Source: an uncultured Bacteroidales bacterium (GTDB lineage: Bacteria > Bacteroidota > Bacteroidia > Bacteroidales > Coprobacteraceae). Taken from it: a stretch of 50,049 bases of DNA. The translations under genes were made by a program, and so were the position numbers. The notes under the pieces were generated by a model that worked only from the letters and a program-made list of their open reading frames with translations, had not been told where the DNA came from and did no database searches. The stretch spans positions 1-50,049 of the forward strand of contig CASFRL010000044.1 in NCBI GenBank assembly GCA_949297285.1. The letters are read 5' to 3'. Of the stretch, positions 1 to 9,244 are shown piece by piece. Position 1 is the first letter of the stretch. Each line of letters begins with the position of its first letter.

Positions 1-1007
1 AAGGTTACGACCATACCAGAATTGGGGATTTCTTTCATATTTCGCAACTGCACTTCTCGTATTTTAGCGGAGGTTGTTCCATTTTCGTCCTCATATTGGT
101 ATGGCGCTATTTGTACATAATAGAACGGAAAATCTCCTAATTCCCATTTTTGCCGCAGGTCTTTTACGAATGCAGGCATTAAACGCCCATAAAGTTCTTC
201 TTGACCTCTGTTGCTCTCTCCCTGGTACCAAATCATTCCTTTTATGGTATAGTTTATGACAGGTGAGATCATAGCATTGTATAATACTCCCGGCAATACT
301 TGTCGCGGACCTATGGTGCGGTTATCGGTTAAATGTGTTATATCGACCTCGTTTTTAAAAGGGGTAAGCGCATCGATACTCATCCATGGCTCTACTCTCG
401 ATCCTCCCCAGTTTGATATAATCAATCCGATGGGGACATCGAGAACCTCGTTTAAATATTTTGCAAAAAAGTAGGCAGTGGCACTTGCCCGGGCTACATT
501 TTCAGGAGTGTGTTCTTCCCAATAGGTTTTGCAATCGGCTTGTGGCGTTTTTGCCGTAATGCGAGGGATATTACAAAAACGGATCGGGGTTTCTTTTTCC
601 GCCTTGATGAGAATGTCTTGGATGTTGTTTACCGGCTGACGATCGAACCCTTGCATAGGCATCTCCATGTTTGATTGTCCGGAACAAAACCAAACTTCAC
701 CGATAAGAATATTTTTTAATGTCGTTTTTTCTCCATCGTCGAAGGTGATTTCATAAGGACCTCCGGCAGATGGCGTTGCGATTTTTAATATCCACTTCCC
801 GTCTTTCCCGGTAATTGTGGAATAAGATTTTTTCTCCCAAGAAGGCTTTACGTTTACTTTGTTTCCGGGGTCGGATTCTCCCCATAATTGGACTTGAGTT
901 TGCTGTTGCAATACCATGTTGTCTGCCAAAATACCCGGTAATTTCACTTTGGCGAAGAGCGTAGATGAAATAAATGCCGATAAGGCAATAATTGCTATTT
1001 TCTTCAT
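1..1007 (-). CDS. Sialate O-acetylesterase, 3' part cut by the window edge
   Basis: The frame is open from an ATG at 1007 down to the window edge, giving about 335 residues. The first 19 residues form a signal peptide (MKKIAIIALSAFISS and on), so the protein is exported. Around residues 104-116 the motif GEVWFCSGQSNMEMPM contains the GQSN block of the SGNH/GDSL-like acetylesterase family, with the nucleophilic serine near residue 112. A later MIWYQGESN block is typical of the same family. These enzymes remove O-acetyl groups from sialic acids or from other glycans, so the substrate is not certain. The C-terminal part with the catalytic His/Asp lies outside the window. The next gene upstream is on the same strand but is separated by a terminator, so this gene probably has its own promoter. 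Confidence 0.85.
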   Translation of the reverse strand, partial: MKKIAIIALSAFISSTLFAKVKLPGILADNMVLQQQTQVQLWGESDPGNKVNVKPSWEKKSYSTITGKDGKWILKIATPSAGGPYEITFDDGEKTTLKNILIGEVWFCSGQSNMEMPMQGFDRQPVNNIQDILIKAEKETPIRFCNIPRITAKTPQADCKTYWEEHTPENVARASATAYFFAKYLNEVLDVPIGLIISNWGGSRVEPWMSIDALTPFKNEVDITHLTDNRTIGPRQVLPGVLYNAMISPVINYTIKGMIWYQGESNRGQEELYGRLMPAFVKDLRQKWELGDFPFYYVQIAPYQYEDENGTTSAKIREVQLRNMKEIPNSGMVVT

Positions 1008-1047
1008 TGCTGTGTTGTGTTATATTCAATGGATAAGTTAACACATA

Positions 1048-1097
1048 CAAAGTAAGCGTGGCGGTCTTAATTATGCCTTAAAATCGCCTTAAAATCG
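1048..1097 (-). promoter_or_regulatory. Promoter-like box and 11-bp tandem direct repeat upstream of the acetylesterase
   Basis: On the minus strand TTACTTTG (1055-1048) fits TAnnTTTG with one mismatch, 41 bases before the acetylesterase start. Just upstream, CCTTAAAATCG occurs twice head to tail (1076-1086 and 1087-1097), with a partial third copy (CCTAAAA) at 1099-1105. Repeats one helical turn apart at this distance suggest a binding site for a dimeric regulator; this is inference. Confidence 0.45.
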
Positions 1098-1165
1098 GCC
1101 TAAAAAAATAGAAATATCTATTTTAAGCGAGATATTTATTGGCAGACTTCGGTAATAAAAAAGAG

Positions 1166-1200
1166 AAAAGACCCGATGTTAATGAGACATCGGGTCTTTT
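1166..1200 (-). terminator. Intrinsic terminator of the metallophosphoesterase gene
   Basis: The arms AAAAGACCCGATGT and ACATCGGGTCTTTT enclose a 7-nt loop. Read on the minus strand the stem is followed by a T-rich stretch (CTCTTTTTT). It lies 34 bases after the stop codon of the metallophosphoesterase gene. Confidence 0.85.
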
Positions 1201-1234
1201 GCGAATAATAGTCGAACTTCTTAAAATAATTTTA

Positions 1235-4200
1235 TTATTTTATCCAAAGGTTTTTGACCGTGCATTTGTTATCTCTGACAACACGTACGATTATTTGGGT
1301 GTTCGGGGCTATACCGATTCGGTTTTCTCCTTTCGTCAAAGCCGTTTTGGATAGCAATGCTCCGTATGGAGAATAAATTTCGGCAATACCGCCATCCGAT
1401 ACGATTACCACCTCAGCTGTACCTCCTGCGATAATAACATCGCTGTCTGTCTTTTCCGGAGCATCGATCGCCGTACTAATGTCAGACCATTCGCTCCAGT
1501 TCAGGTTGTCATCGCGATAGCGTATTTTCGCTTTGTAGTTCCCTGCCGGAAGTTTGGCCGAGAAGATACTGAGATCGATACCTTCATTTAAATCAACAGG
1601 CAGATAAGATTTTTCCAAATCAATTGCCCCGTTGGTTTCGAAATATCCGGTAACCCCAAATATATTTTCCCGATGAATGATCGTATCGACTGCGATTGTT
1701 TGGTCGGCAATGTTGATGATCTGATATTCGGCAGACATCATGTCGGCGGCAGAAGATGCTTCAAGAGAAAATTCTTCGTCTGTTGCATTGTATTCTTGCT
1801 TGATTATTGTCGGGGTCGTTGGTGCGGCCGCATTGCATACAGCCCCCCATTGGTCGATTATTTCGGCCGGGTCATATTCTCGTACGTATATTGTATAGGA
1901 AGCTCCGTTCACCGGTCGGCGTTGAGAAACCCCATAATATGTGGTCTGATACGATTTTTCGACCGGATCTACTTCGGTAATGGCAAACCCGATGAATTCG
2001 GAGTTGCGATGAATTTCCGGATAGTCTATATTCGTACTGTATTTCCCGAAATAGTCCGGATAAGAACCTCCGTTACCGTTCAGGAAGAGGGTTATGCTTT
2101 TCCCGTTTTTGAGCTCAAGTATTCCTCTTTCGACAGAATGCGTGTGCCCGTACATATACATCTTTATTTTTGTAGAATTTTCGAATACAGGGAACAGCCG
2201 TTCTGCTATTTCTTCGCGAGTTGCGCTGTCGTCGGGAGCCGACCACATTTCATACCGGTATCCGTGATGTCCGAAGATGAAAATCATATCTATCGTATTG
2301 TCATTCTCGGCAGCGGTCAGTTTGTTTTTTAACCATTCCAGTTGAGCCTCTGTATTTGCCTGATAAGTTTGGTTGCTGTTGTCGGTCGGGCAGAGGTATT
2401 GACGGTTTGTATTTAAATAGATGTAAAGGGCGTTCCCTACTTGTTGGGCATAATATTTGCCCTTAGCATCTCCTTCGGCATCGCTCAAGTCGGTGAAATC
2501 CATAAAGTCGTAGAAATAAGAGTGCTCAGAATCATTTTTCTCGAAATCATGGTTTCCTGCAGCGATATTCATGGGGAGAGCGTTTGTAAGGTCTTTGTTC
2601 GGAGTGAAAAGCGACTCGACAAATTCATTTTCATATTGTCCGTAATTATAGATAATATCTCCGGTACATGTGATGAAGTCGAAATGGTTTTGCAAGTCTT
2701 CGCCGAACTCTTGTTTCAAGAATTTCAACGCAGCTTCGCGTATCGGGGTTACCGAACTGGCCTCGTGCGAGTCGCCGAATGAGAGGAACCGTATTTTCCG
2801 GGTTGCATCTTTACCGGGTAAGGTCCGGAACTTATATGTTTCGGAAATATTGTCTCCGATACGGCAACGATATTGGTATTCGGTATCGGGCAACAGACCG
2901 GTCAAGCGAACTCCGGACCAGTTGATGCTTCCTACGGCCTTGGTTGTTCCCGTAGCCGATAAGTTGAGCTCTTCGATGCCATATTCTACGGTCGGGATAC
3001 CTTCTTCACCTTCTGCGCTTCGCCAGTTGATCAGTATGCTTTCGGCTGTTTTGCTCTGCAAGTAAGGTTCCGGTTGGAAAAGGATGACATCCGGAACTAT
3101 GCCTTTAAAACTGATGTCATCGAAATAGTAGGTGACAGGTTCGTTTTGTACAGTTCCTCCTGACGTACAGTTGGGGCGGATACTGATGCGGCAAGTGGAC
3201 AGGTCGGTTGCTTTGAGACTGGAAAAGTCAACTTTTATTTCATAACGCGTCCATTCGGTAGCCGTTGTTTGCGCCGATTTAACAAAGTCTGTGGTGTTGT
3301 TGTTTATCGTGAAGTCGACTCGGACGGGAACTCCTGCTTTGGAGGCTTTCATCCACATGACGAAAGTGTATTCCGATGGAGCAAGATTCTGTACTTCTTG
3401 AGCGAGGAAGAAGCGATACCGGGCATCGATGTTTGTCAAGTCTACTTTCAATGCCTGACTACCTCCGTGAACCTCTTCGGTTGTGATGGTTCCGGTGCCG
3501 GTAGAACTGCTTTTTACGACAAGTCCCCAAGTGTTTACTAAATTCGACCCCCAAGGATCGGTTCCCATAACGATACTCGAATTGGGTTCTCCGGTTTCGA
3601 AATCACCGTTGGATATAAAATCTTTTTCTCCTTCCGGGTTTTCTTCTCCACCTTCTCCCGGATTTTCTTCTTCAGAAGAGGTTGTCGTAAAGCTGATTTC
3701 GTCAAAGAAGTAGGTAACAGGTTCGTTTTGTACCGAACCTCTTGAAGTACAATTGGGCCGGATGCGTATGCGTAGGATGGAGAGGTCTTCTGCTGTTTTA
3801 TCGGAGAGATCGACTTTTATTTCATAGCGGGTCCATTCGGTTGCCGTTGTTTGTGGAGATGTAAGCACATCGATATTGTCATTGTCGATAGAGAAATCTA
3901 CCCGCACGGGAATATCAGCTTTGGAAGCTTTCATCCACATGACGAAAGTGTATTCTGCCGGTGTGAGGTTTTGTATTTCTTGCGCTAAGAAGAAGTGGTA
4001 ACGGGCAGAGATGTTGGTTAAATCGACTTTCAATGCCTGATTGCCTTCGTGTGTATCTTCTGTTGTGATAATTCCGGTTCCCGTAGATGAACTTTTGATT
4101 ACGAGAGACCATTTCCCGATGAGATCGCTTCCCCAAGGGTCGGTGTCTGTGACGATGCTTGAGTTGGCTTCTCCTGCCTCAAAATCGCCGTTTATGATGC

Positions 4201-4933
4201 AATCTTTTATATTACTGTCTTCTCCCGGTTCGGTACCTTTTACATATAAACGTATGTCGTCGATAAGTATAGAGGACTCGAGAGATTTGTTGTTGCTGTC
4301 ATAAGCGGTTCTGTTTCCGAATACGACTCCTGATTTTAGAAAGTCGGCATCGGTGTAATGTGTTTCGGTTGACGGGTGTTGTGTCGGGTCTATTGTAAGA
4401 GAGTATTCTTCCCAATCATCGGACAGTGTTACCCAGTCGCTACCGGATACTTCATATCCGCCACCTACCGCTATACCGGCAAAAACAGGGTATTCGCCAA
4501 TCAGATTTTTGGCTTTGAACTTCAGGACATATTGTTTCGTCCGGTCTATGTTGACAAATTGGATCGCCGTATTGTTATCCCAAGTGTCGAGTTTCGTTGT
4601 TGTACTCCCCGGCGAGATACTTAGATTCAGTGATTTTTGGCCTTCGGAATAGTCGGTCGTGATGATTTTTCCGTGGTTGTACCCACTGTTTGCCGATTTT
4701 CGATACCAGACCCCTTGTACGACAGTTTCCGCTTCCATAACCGGGTTATTGGTTTCGGTATTGCTTCCTAATTTCCCTAAAGCTGAAATACGTGGTAACT
4801 CATCGGTCGATTTGTTGTCGGTGTAGTTGTATGTTTTTGAGTTTTCGAATCCTCCGTCTTGCAATAAATTTTGTGCAAGTGAGGATGCAAGCGTAGTAAG
4901 CAGGAATATTCCTGTGAGGAGAGATTTTTTCAT
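1235..4933 (-). CDS. Secreted multidomain metallophosphoesterase (purple acid phosphatase-like)
   Basis: This 1232-residue protein begins with a signal peptide (about residues 1-20). Three jelly-roll, carbohydrate-binding-like domains follow, at about 22-232, 246-415 and 439-610; the last two are near copies of each other. An acidic GEGGEENPEGE linker joins those two. Residues about 618-706 resemble the fibronectin-like N-domain of purple acid phosphatases (PYLQSKTAESILINW). The calcineurin-like catalytic domain supplies the metal ligands: D721/H723 (GDSH), D759 (GDI), N794/H795 (GNHD), H889 (GHH) and H930/H932 (GHTH). The C-terminus is a short beta-rich domain without the YPNP motif of type A sorting domains, so T9SS export is possible but not shown. 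The natural substrate is unknown; a phosphate ester on an extracellular polymer is a reasonable inference. Confidence 0.8.
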   Translation of the reverse strand: MKKSLLTGIFLLTTLASSLAQNLLQDGGFENSKTYNYTDNKSTDELPRISALGKLGSNTETNNPVMEAETVVQGVWYRKSANSGYNHGKIITTDYSEGQKSLNLSISPGSTTTKLDTWDNNTAIQFVNIDRTKQYVLKFKAKNLIGEYPVFAGIAVGGGYEVSGSDWVTLSDDWEEYSLTIDPTQHPSTETHYTDADFLKSGVVFGNRTAYDSNNKSLESSILIDDIRLYVKGTEPGEDSNIKDCIINGDFEAGEANSSIVTDTDPWGSDLIGKWSLVIKSSSTGTGIITTEDTHEGNQALKVDLTNISARYHFFLAQEIQNLTPAEYTFVMWMKASKADIPVRVDFSIDNDNIDVLTSPQTTATEWTRYEIKVDLSDKTAEDLSILRIRIRPNCTSRGSVQNEPVTYFFDEISFTTTSSEEENPGEGGEENPEGEKDFISNGDFETGEPNSSIVMGTDPWGSNLVNTWGLVVKSSSTGTGTITTEEVHGGSQALKVDLTNIDARYRFFLAQEVQNLAPSEYTFVMWMKASKAGVPVRVDFTINNNTTDFVKSAQTTATEWTRYEIKVDFSSLKATDLSTCRISIRPNCTSGGTVQNEPVTYYFDDISFKGIVPDVILFQPEPYLQSKTAESILINWRSAEGEEGIPTVEYGIEELNLSATGTTKAVGSINWSGVRLTGLLPDTEYQYRCRIGDNISETYKFRTLPGKDATRKIRFLSFGDSHEASSVTPIREAALKFLKQEFGEDLQNHFDFITCTGDIIYNYGQYENEFVESLFTPNKDLTNALPMNIAAGNHDFEKNDSEHSYFYDFMDFTDLSDAEGDAKGKYYAQQVGNALYIYLNTNRQYLCPTDNSNQTYQANTEAQLEWLKNKLTAAENDNTIDMIFIFGHHGYRYEMWSAPDDSATREEIAERLFPVFENSTKIKMYMYGHTHSVERGILELKNGKSITLFLNGNGGSYPDYFGKYSTNIDYPEIHRNSEFIGFAITEVDPVEKSYQTTYYGVSQRRPVNGASYTIYVREYDPAEIIDQWGAVCNAAAPTTPTIIKQEYNATDEEFSLEASSAADMMSAEYQIINIADQTIAVDTIIHRENIFGVTGYFETNGAIDLEKSYLPVDLNEGIDLSIFSAKLPAGNYKAKIRYRDDNLNWSEWSDISTAIDAPEKTDSDVIIAGGTAEVVIVSDGGIAEIYSPYGALLSKTALTKGENRIGIAPNTQIIVRVVRDNKCTVKNLWIK
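3104..3619 (-). repeat. Second copy of a tandemly duplicated jelly-roll domain (residues 439-610)
   Basis: This segment repeats the neighbouring copy almost residue for residue. Shared strings include TDPWGS, KSSSTGTG, EYTFVMWMKASKA, TTATEWTRYEIKVD and QNEPVTY. At DNA level the two copies have diverged at many positions, so the duplication is not very recent. Confidence 0.85.
3689..4198 (-). repeat. First copy of the duplicated jelly-roll domain (residues 246-415)
   Basis: This is the partner of the copy at 3104-3619, joined to it by an acidic, glycine-rich linker. The fold and ligand are inferred; such domains in Bacteroidota secreted enzymes usually bind glycans. Confidence 0.85.
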
Positions 4934-5088
4934 TGTTATTGTGTTTTTGGTTTCTGATTCAAAGTTTTTTTATGAACCCCAAAGTAGCACAAATATTCTC
5001 TCCTCTAAAAAAATATAAACAGACAATATATCCCGTAATTTATTTTATGGCACTATTCTCATTTTTTTGAAACAAGGGTCTTGCTGCC

Positions 5089-5469
5089 TTATTTTCTGTA
5101 ACATATACCATCGCAAACGGCAATAAGGCGCCCGTTGTCGGTAGTGATATTTGCTTTATAGTGACAGATTGTTTTATGCAATAGAATTTCTTGTGCTTCA
5201 GCAATCAGCGTTTCTCCTATTGTGGCACTTTCGAGGAAACGGATGTCGGATTGTATAGAGAATGCCAGTCGGCCATTGGCATTGGCTGCCGCTGCAATGG
5301 CTAAGTCGGCTAAGGTGAAAAGCGCACCGCCTTGTACTACGTTCCCTGCATTCAGATGGTGTTCGTTTACTTTCAGTTCGGCTTTTGCATATCCGGGACG
5401 TACTTCAGTGAGTTTGATGCCCGCTTCCATTGCAAAACGGTCGTTTTTAAAGAAATCGATATAGTCCAT
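5089..5469 (-). CDS. PaaI-family hotdog-fold thioesterase
   Basis: The 126-residue product has the single-domain hotdog layout and length of PaaI/YbgC-like acyl-CoA thioesterases. The segment NAGNVVQGGALFTLADLA (about residues 41-58) matches the family core: an Asn/His-rich turn, then the GGxxxxLxD helix carrying the likely catalytic acid. The ligand could be an aryl- or acyl-CoA and is not readable from sequence. It lies downstream of cysS on the same strand, but a terminator separates them, so it is probably transcribed on its own. Confidence 0.85.
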   Translation of the reverse strand: MDYIDFFKNDRFAMEAGIKLTEVRPGYAKAELKVNEHHLNAGNVVQGGALFTLADLAIAAAANANGRLAFSIQSDIRFLESATIGETLIAEAQEILLHKTICHYKANITTDNGRLIAVCDGICYRK

Positions 5470-5495
5470 GTTTTTGTTCTTTTTTTTGTAAAATT

Positions 5496-5537
5496 AAAAA
5501 GGAGTTTTCTCCATGCTTGCCGTATGCAGAAAACTCC
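5496..5537 (-). terminator. Intrinsic terminator after cysS
   Basis: GGAGTTTTCT (5501-5510) pairs with AGAAAACTCC (5528-5537). On the minus strand the stem runs straight into TTTTTAATTTT. It lies 24 bases beyond the cysS stop. Confidence 0.85.
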
Positions 5538-5561
5538 CGAAAACATTTATGAATGGTTATA

Positions 5562-7040
5562 TTATTTATTTAACTTCCATTCGGCACCCTCTTTGGTATC
5601 TTTGATCTCAAAACCTATTTCGGAGAGTTTGTTGCGGATGAAGTCTGCCGTTTGCCAGTCTTTATGTTTTTTGGCTTCCTGGCGGACATCGAGTAACAGA
5701 TCGACAGCCTTTTCGTAGGCTTCGTTCGAAGCGTTATTGGCCGAATTGTTTTCTACCTTCAGACCCAATATGTCGAACATGAATGTTCGGAATGTCTCTT
5801 TTAGCTCCTGCAAGTCGGTCTCGTTTATCGATGCTTTTCCGGCAATGATCGTGTTGATCATGCGGACTGCATCGAACAAATGGGATATGACGATCGGGGA
5901 GCCCAAATCATCGTTCATGGCTTCATAGCATTTGCTCCGAAGCTCTTTTACATCTACGGTGGTGTCGGTTCCGGGAATGATCTTATCGAGATTTTCCCAT
6001 CCTTCGCTAAGCCGTTGGTATGCTTTCTCGGCTGCAATGAGGGCGTCGTTGCTGAAATCGAGGGTGCTGCGGTAATGGGCTTGCAGGATGAAGAAGCGTA
6101 TCGTCATGGGGCTGAACGGTTGGGATAGCAGCGCATGATTTCCCGTAAAGAACTGGTCTAATGTGATAAAGTTTCCTAAAGATTTTCCCATCTTCTGGCC
6201 GTTGATGGTAATCATGTTGTTGTGCATCCAATAATGTACCGTTTCTTTTCCTTGTGCCGCTACGGATTGAGCGATTTCGCATTCGTGGTGGGGGAAGAGC
6301 AAATCCATACCTCCTCCGTGAATGTCAAACTCTTCGCCCAAATATTTTGTGCCCATTGCCGAACATTCGAGATGCCAGCCGGGGAAGCCGTCGCTCCAAG
6401 GGGAAGGCCACCGCATGATGTGTTCGGGCGATGCTTTTTTCCAGAGGGCGAAATCGACGCTGTTTCGTTTTTCCTGCTGTCCGTCCAATGCCCGTGTCGT
6501 ATTCAGCAGCTCATCGATATTTCTTCCGGAGAGTTTCCCGTAATGAAAATCCTTGTTGTATTTTTCTACATCGAAATAAACCGATCCGTCGCTGATGTAT
6601 GCATACCCGGCGTCTAATATCTTTTTGATGTATTCGATTTGTTCTATGATGTGTCCTGAGGCATGAGGCTCTATGCTGGGCGGGAGAACGTTCAAGGCTT
6701 CCATTGCCTTGTGATACCGGTTGAGGTAATATTGCACGACCTCCATCGGCTCCAACTGCTCGAGTCTTGCTTTCTTGGCAATTTTATCTTCTCCTTCGTC
6801 TGCATCGTTTTCGAGATGTCCGACATCTGTGATGTTGCGTACATAACGGACTTTGTATCCGAGATGTTTCAAATAGCGAAACAGCAGGTCGAATGTGATG
6901 GCAGGACGCGCATGCCCGAGATGTCCGTCGCCATAAACGGTAGGTCCGCATACGTACATACCTACGTATGGTGGATTAAGAGGAATGAATAACTCTTTTT
7001 TTCTGCTGAGCGTATTGTAAATATTGAGTTTATGTTCCAT
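5562..7040 (-). CDS. cysS: Cysteine--tRNA ligase
   Basis: Class I cysteinyl-tRNA synthetase of 492 residues, which charges tRNA-Cys. The HIGH signature is present as HLGH (residues 40-43) and the KMSKS loop as KMGKS. The zinc ligands are visible as C31 (CGPT), the Cys in LECSAMG and the His/Cys of [10 protein letters not shown]. The frame opens at 7064, but I place the start at the internal ATG at 7040 ([10 protein letters not shown]). The -7 box of the likely promoter (7062-7069) overlaps the longer form, and the family normally starts here. The C-terminal helical and anticodon-binding parts are complete. Confidence 0.95.
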   Translation of the reverse strand: MEHKLNIYNTLSRKKELFIPLNPPYVGMYVCGPTVYGDGHLGHARPAITFDLLFRYLKHLGYKVRYVRNITDVGHLENDADEGEDKIAKKARLEQLEPMEVVQYYLNRYHKAMEALNVLPPSIEPHASGHIIEQIEYIKKILDAGYAYISDGSVYFDVEKYNKDFHYGKLSGRNIDELLNTTRALDGQQEKRNSVDFALWKKASPEHIMRWPSPWSDGFPGWHLECSAMGTKYLGEEFDIHGGGMDLLFPHHECEIAQSVAAQGKETVHYWMHNNMITINGQKMGKSLGNFITLDQFFTGNHALLSQPFSPMTIRFFILQAHYRSTLDFSNDALIAAEKAYQRLSEGWENLDKIIPGTDTTVDVKELRSKCYEAMNDDLGSPIVISHLFDAVRMINTIIAGKASINETDLQELKETFRTFMFDILGLKVENNSANNASNEAYEKAVDLLLDVRQEAKKHKDWQTADFIRNKLSEIGFEIKDTKEGAEWKLNK

Positions 7041-7061
7041 GTTTATTTCAATTACACGATA

Positions 7062-7069
7062 CAAAGGTA
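7062..7069 (-). promoter_or_regulatory. Bacteroidota -7 box of cysS
   Basis: TACCTTTG on the minus strand matches TAnnTTTG exactly, 22 bases upstream of the cysS ATG. No clear -33 TTTG element is seen. Confidence 0.55.
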
Positions 7070-7110
7070 GTGATTTGATAGGAATTAAGTTTAATCGGTC
7101 ATCAGATTTG

Positions 7111-7593
7111 TTATATTATTTGTCTTTTTGCCGAATTTCCGAAAGATTTGCAAGATATCTGTTCAGGCTTTAGCTCCCAAATGCAGATGTTGTTGACTGC
7201 CGGAGCGTTATATTTGAAGTCTCTTTGGGTATAATGGCGCATGATGATATTCAGGCATTTGATTTTTTCGTCATAATCGGTGATAAACCGCACTTTCCCT
7301 TCACATACGATACTTTCGGCAGACATGCTGTAACTGCAAGCGACGTCGGGGTGTTGGAATACCAATCGGGTATTTCCGTGCAACGACAGGCTTATGCGGT
7401 TATCGTTTTGTGCAAGGTCTATTTTTTTACCTTTATGTCCCGAGTGCAGATAAAATGTCCCGTTTTCGTATCCGAAATTCATGGGGATAATGTAGGGTGC
7501 ATTCCCGGGATCGTTTATGGCAATAAAACAAGTCTGGGCACTTCGGATGATCTCTTCTATTTTTTCGTGATCGTCGATGATAAATGTTTTCAT
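7111..7593 (-). CDS. Pyridoxamine 5'-phosphate oxidase family (FMN-binding split-barrel) protein
   Basis: The 160-residue protein has the layout of small flavin-binding proteins related to pyridoxamine-phosphate oxidase and to the Nim nitroimidazole-resistance family. The N-terminal part ([27 protein letters not shown]) is the first barrel segment, where one expects the FMN-contacting residues, and it is followed by GHKGKKIDL. The substrate is unknown. It is the last gene of a minus-strand run that starts with tcdA, 16 bases behind the DUF3467 gene. I do not call it Nim because the sequence does not separate that subgroup from general PNPOx-like proteins. Confidence 0.8.
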   Translation of the reverse strand: MKTFIIDDHEKIEEIIRSAQTCFIAINDPGNAPYIIPMNFGYENGTFYLHSGHKGKKIDLAQNDNRISLSLHGNTRLVFQHPDVACSYSMSAESIVCEGKVRFITDYDEKIKCLNIIMRHYTQRDFKYNAPAVNNICIWELKPEQISCKSFGNSAKRQII

Positions 7594-7609
7594 GTTGTTG
7601 AGGTATATG

Positions 7610-7912
7610 TTAGGCTTCGCCTCCGGGAGTCATAAACGGAGGAATGTTGTTGCCCGGTTCTGTGATGTGGATATTTCCGAACTGTTTCTCATATTTTATA
7701 ACGTTTTCCTGCAATGCGAACATCAGCCGTTTGGCATGTTCGGGGGTCAATACGATCCGTGATTTTACGGGAGCCTTGGGTATTCCCGGCATGATGCGTA
7801 TGAAATCGATTACGAATTCGGATGAGGAGTGGGAAATAACGGCGAGGTTAGAGTATATGCCTTCAGCAACTTCGGCACTAAGCTCTATTTGTAATTCTTT
7901 TTTTTCGTTCAT
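7610..7912 (-). CDS. DUF3467 domain-containing protein
   Basis: A 100-residue protein matching the small DUF3467 family widespread in Bacteroidota. It has an N-terminal EVAEGIYSNLAVISHSSSEF, a central FVIDFIRIMPG, and a helix starting LTPEHAKRLMFALQENV. There is no signal peptide or membrane segment, so it should be cytoplasmic. The function is unknown. Its start codon overlaps the end of the NigD-like gene by 4 bases, indicating translational coupling. As I recall, many Bacteroides place a DUF3467 gene between rpoC and rpsL; here it lies about 21 kb from rpsL. Confidence 0.85.
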   Translation of the reverse strand: MNEKKELQIELSAEVAEGIYSNLAVISHSSSEFVIDFIRIMPGIPKAPVKSRIVLTPEHAKRLMFALQENVIKYEKQFGNIHITEPGNNIPPFMTPGGEA

Positions 7913-8571
7913 AATGCTTGTGTATTAAATATGAAATATTGCTGTTTTAGGTTTTCTACGTTTGCGTTTATCTTGATGACTTTGACCGATTGCACTTTGT
8001 CAAGAACCTTTTTTAAAGAAAAAGAGGCATAGCTTTTGCTTAAATAACCGGCATTATCGTATTGCGCTTTATGTCTCAGGTCGAGGTAAAGGGTATCCGG
8101 CGATATCTGATTTTCCTGAATATAGCACAGCGAGAGCTGGTGCATACCGTTATTTTGTTCTATTTTGTACCGTAGATTTATATACCCTCCGCCCGGCCAT
8201 ATGGAGGTTATGTATAATGGGTCGTTTCCCAGTTGTGCAATTGACGATTCGTTCGGGGCGATGATAATGTCCCCTTCGGGAATGAGGGTTATCGACTGAA
8301 TCTCTATCGGTATTTCGGTTTCCGATATTTTTTCTTGGGGGATATACCGCAATAAAAGCCTTGCTCCGGTAGTGAGATATTTGTTATCGACGGTTGTTTC
8401 AGGTAATAGAATTAAACCGTCGTCTCTGAGAAATCGCACACCTTCTTCTGGCGATAAGACCGTTGCCAAGTCCATTCTGAAATTCCCATAATCATATTGT
8501 TCCTTATCGTCTTTGCAGGCGGTGAGGGTTATGATGACAAAAAGTAATATGAGATGAATTAGCCGTTTCAT
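7909..8571 (-). CDS. NigD-like lipoprotein
   Basis: The 220-residue protein starts with a lipoprotein signal ending in LTAC (lipidated Cys19). It is followed by a short acidic linker and a two-domain, beta-rich body like the NigD family of Bacteroidota surface or periplasmic lipoproteins. NigD was named from a bacteriocin-linked operon, but family members occur in many contexts and have no proven activity. Here it sits 10 bases after a LolD-like ATPase and overlaps a DUF3467 gene, which ties it to a cell-envelope operon. Confidence 0.75.
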   Translation of the reverse strand: MKRLIHLILLFVIITLTACKDDKEQYDYGNFRMDLATVLSPEEGVRFLRDDGLILLPETTVDNKYLTTGARLLLRYIPQEKISETEIPIEIQSITLIPEGDIIIAPNESSIAQLGNDPLYITSIWPGGGYINLRYKIEQNNGMHQLSLCYIQENQISPDTLYLDLRHKAQYDNAGYLSKSYASFSLKKVLDKVQSVKVIKINANVENLKQQYFIFNTQAL

Positions 8572-8581
8572 AAAGACATAT

Positions 8582-9244
8582 TTATATTTCAGGATAAATT
8601 ATTTGTCCGTCTTTCATGTGTATGACCCGGTCTGTAATCAGCGAGAGCGATTGGTCATGCGTCACGATAACAAATGTTTGTCCCATTTCATTTCGTAAAT
8701 CGAAAAATAGTTTGTGCAATTCTTCTTTGTTTTGAGAATCGAGACTTCCCGAAGGTTCGTCGGCCAGAATGACATCGGGCTGGTTTATCAGTGCCCGGGC
8801 TACGGCAACCCGTTGTTTCTCTCCGCCGGACAATTGTGCCGGTTTGTGCTCCATTCTGTCCGACAGATTTAAATAGTCGAGAATCTCTTTTGCCCGTTTG
8901 CTGGCAACGGAGGATTTTTCTTTCCGGATCAAAGCGGGGATCATGACATTCTCAAGAGCAGTGAATTCCGGTAGCAGCTGGTGAAACTGGAATACGAAAC
9001 CGATGTGCTTGTTTCGGAAAGCGGAAAGTTCTTTTTCTTTGAGTTTCAGCGTTTGGATACCGCCGATCTGTATCTCTCCGCAATCGGGTTTGTCCAATGT
9101 GCCGATTATTTGCAACAGGGTTGTCTTCCCGGCGCCGCTGGGCCCTACGATAGAGACGATTTCTCCCTTTTCGATATGGGCATCGATTCCTTTCAAGACT
9201 TCAAGAGATCCGTAGCTTTTGTGTATATTTTTTATATCGATCAT
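8582..9244 (-). CDS. ABC transporter ATP-binding protein, LolD-like
   Basis: A 220-residue ATPase with Walker [10 protein letters not shown] (residues 34-42), signature [15 protein letters not shown], Walker B VILADEP and the switch His in VTHDQS. Length and sequence fit the MacB/LolD group, which powers lipoprotein release from the inner membrane or related mechanotransmission. The permease partners (LolC/LolE type) are not adjacent and must lie elsewhere. The gene overlaps the end of tcdA by 4 bases and precedes a lipoprotein gene. The lolD assignment is likely but not certain because several MacB-like ATPases look alike. Confidence 0.85.
   Translation of the reverse strand: MIDIKNIHKSYGSLEVLKGIDAHIEKGEIVSIVGPSGAGKTTLLQIIGTLDKPDCGEIQIGGIQTLKLKEKELSAFRNKHIGFVFQFHQLLPEFTALENVMIPALIRKEKSSVASKRAKEILDYLNLSDRMEHKPAQLSGGEKQRVAVARALINQPDVILADEPSGSLDSQNKEELHKLFFDLRNEMGQTFVIVTHDQSLSLITDRVIHMKDGQIIYPEI

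Noticed and set aside
1673..2332. A 219-codon plus-strand frame inside the metallophosphoesterase gene
   Set aside because: The opposite strand encodes clear catalytic motifs here; the plus-strand translation shows no known motif.
7111..7593. Nitroimidazole-resistance (nim) gene
   Set aside because: The protein fits the general FMN-binding split-barrel family, and nothing readable places it specifically in the Nim group.
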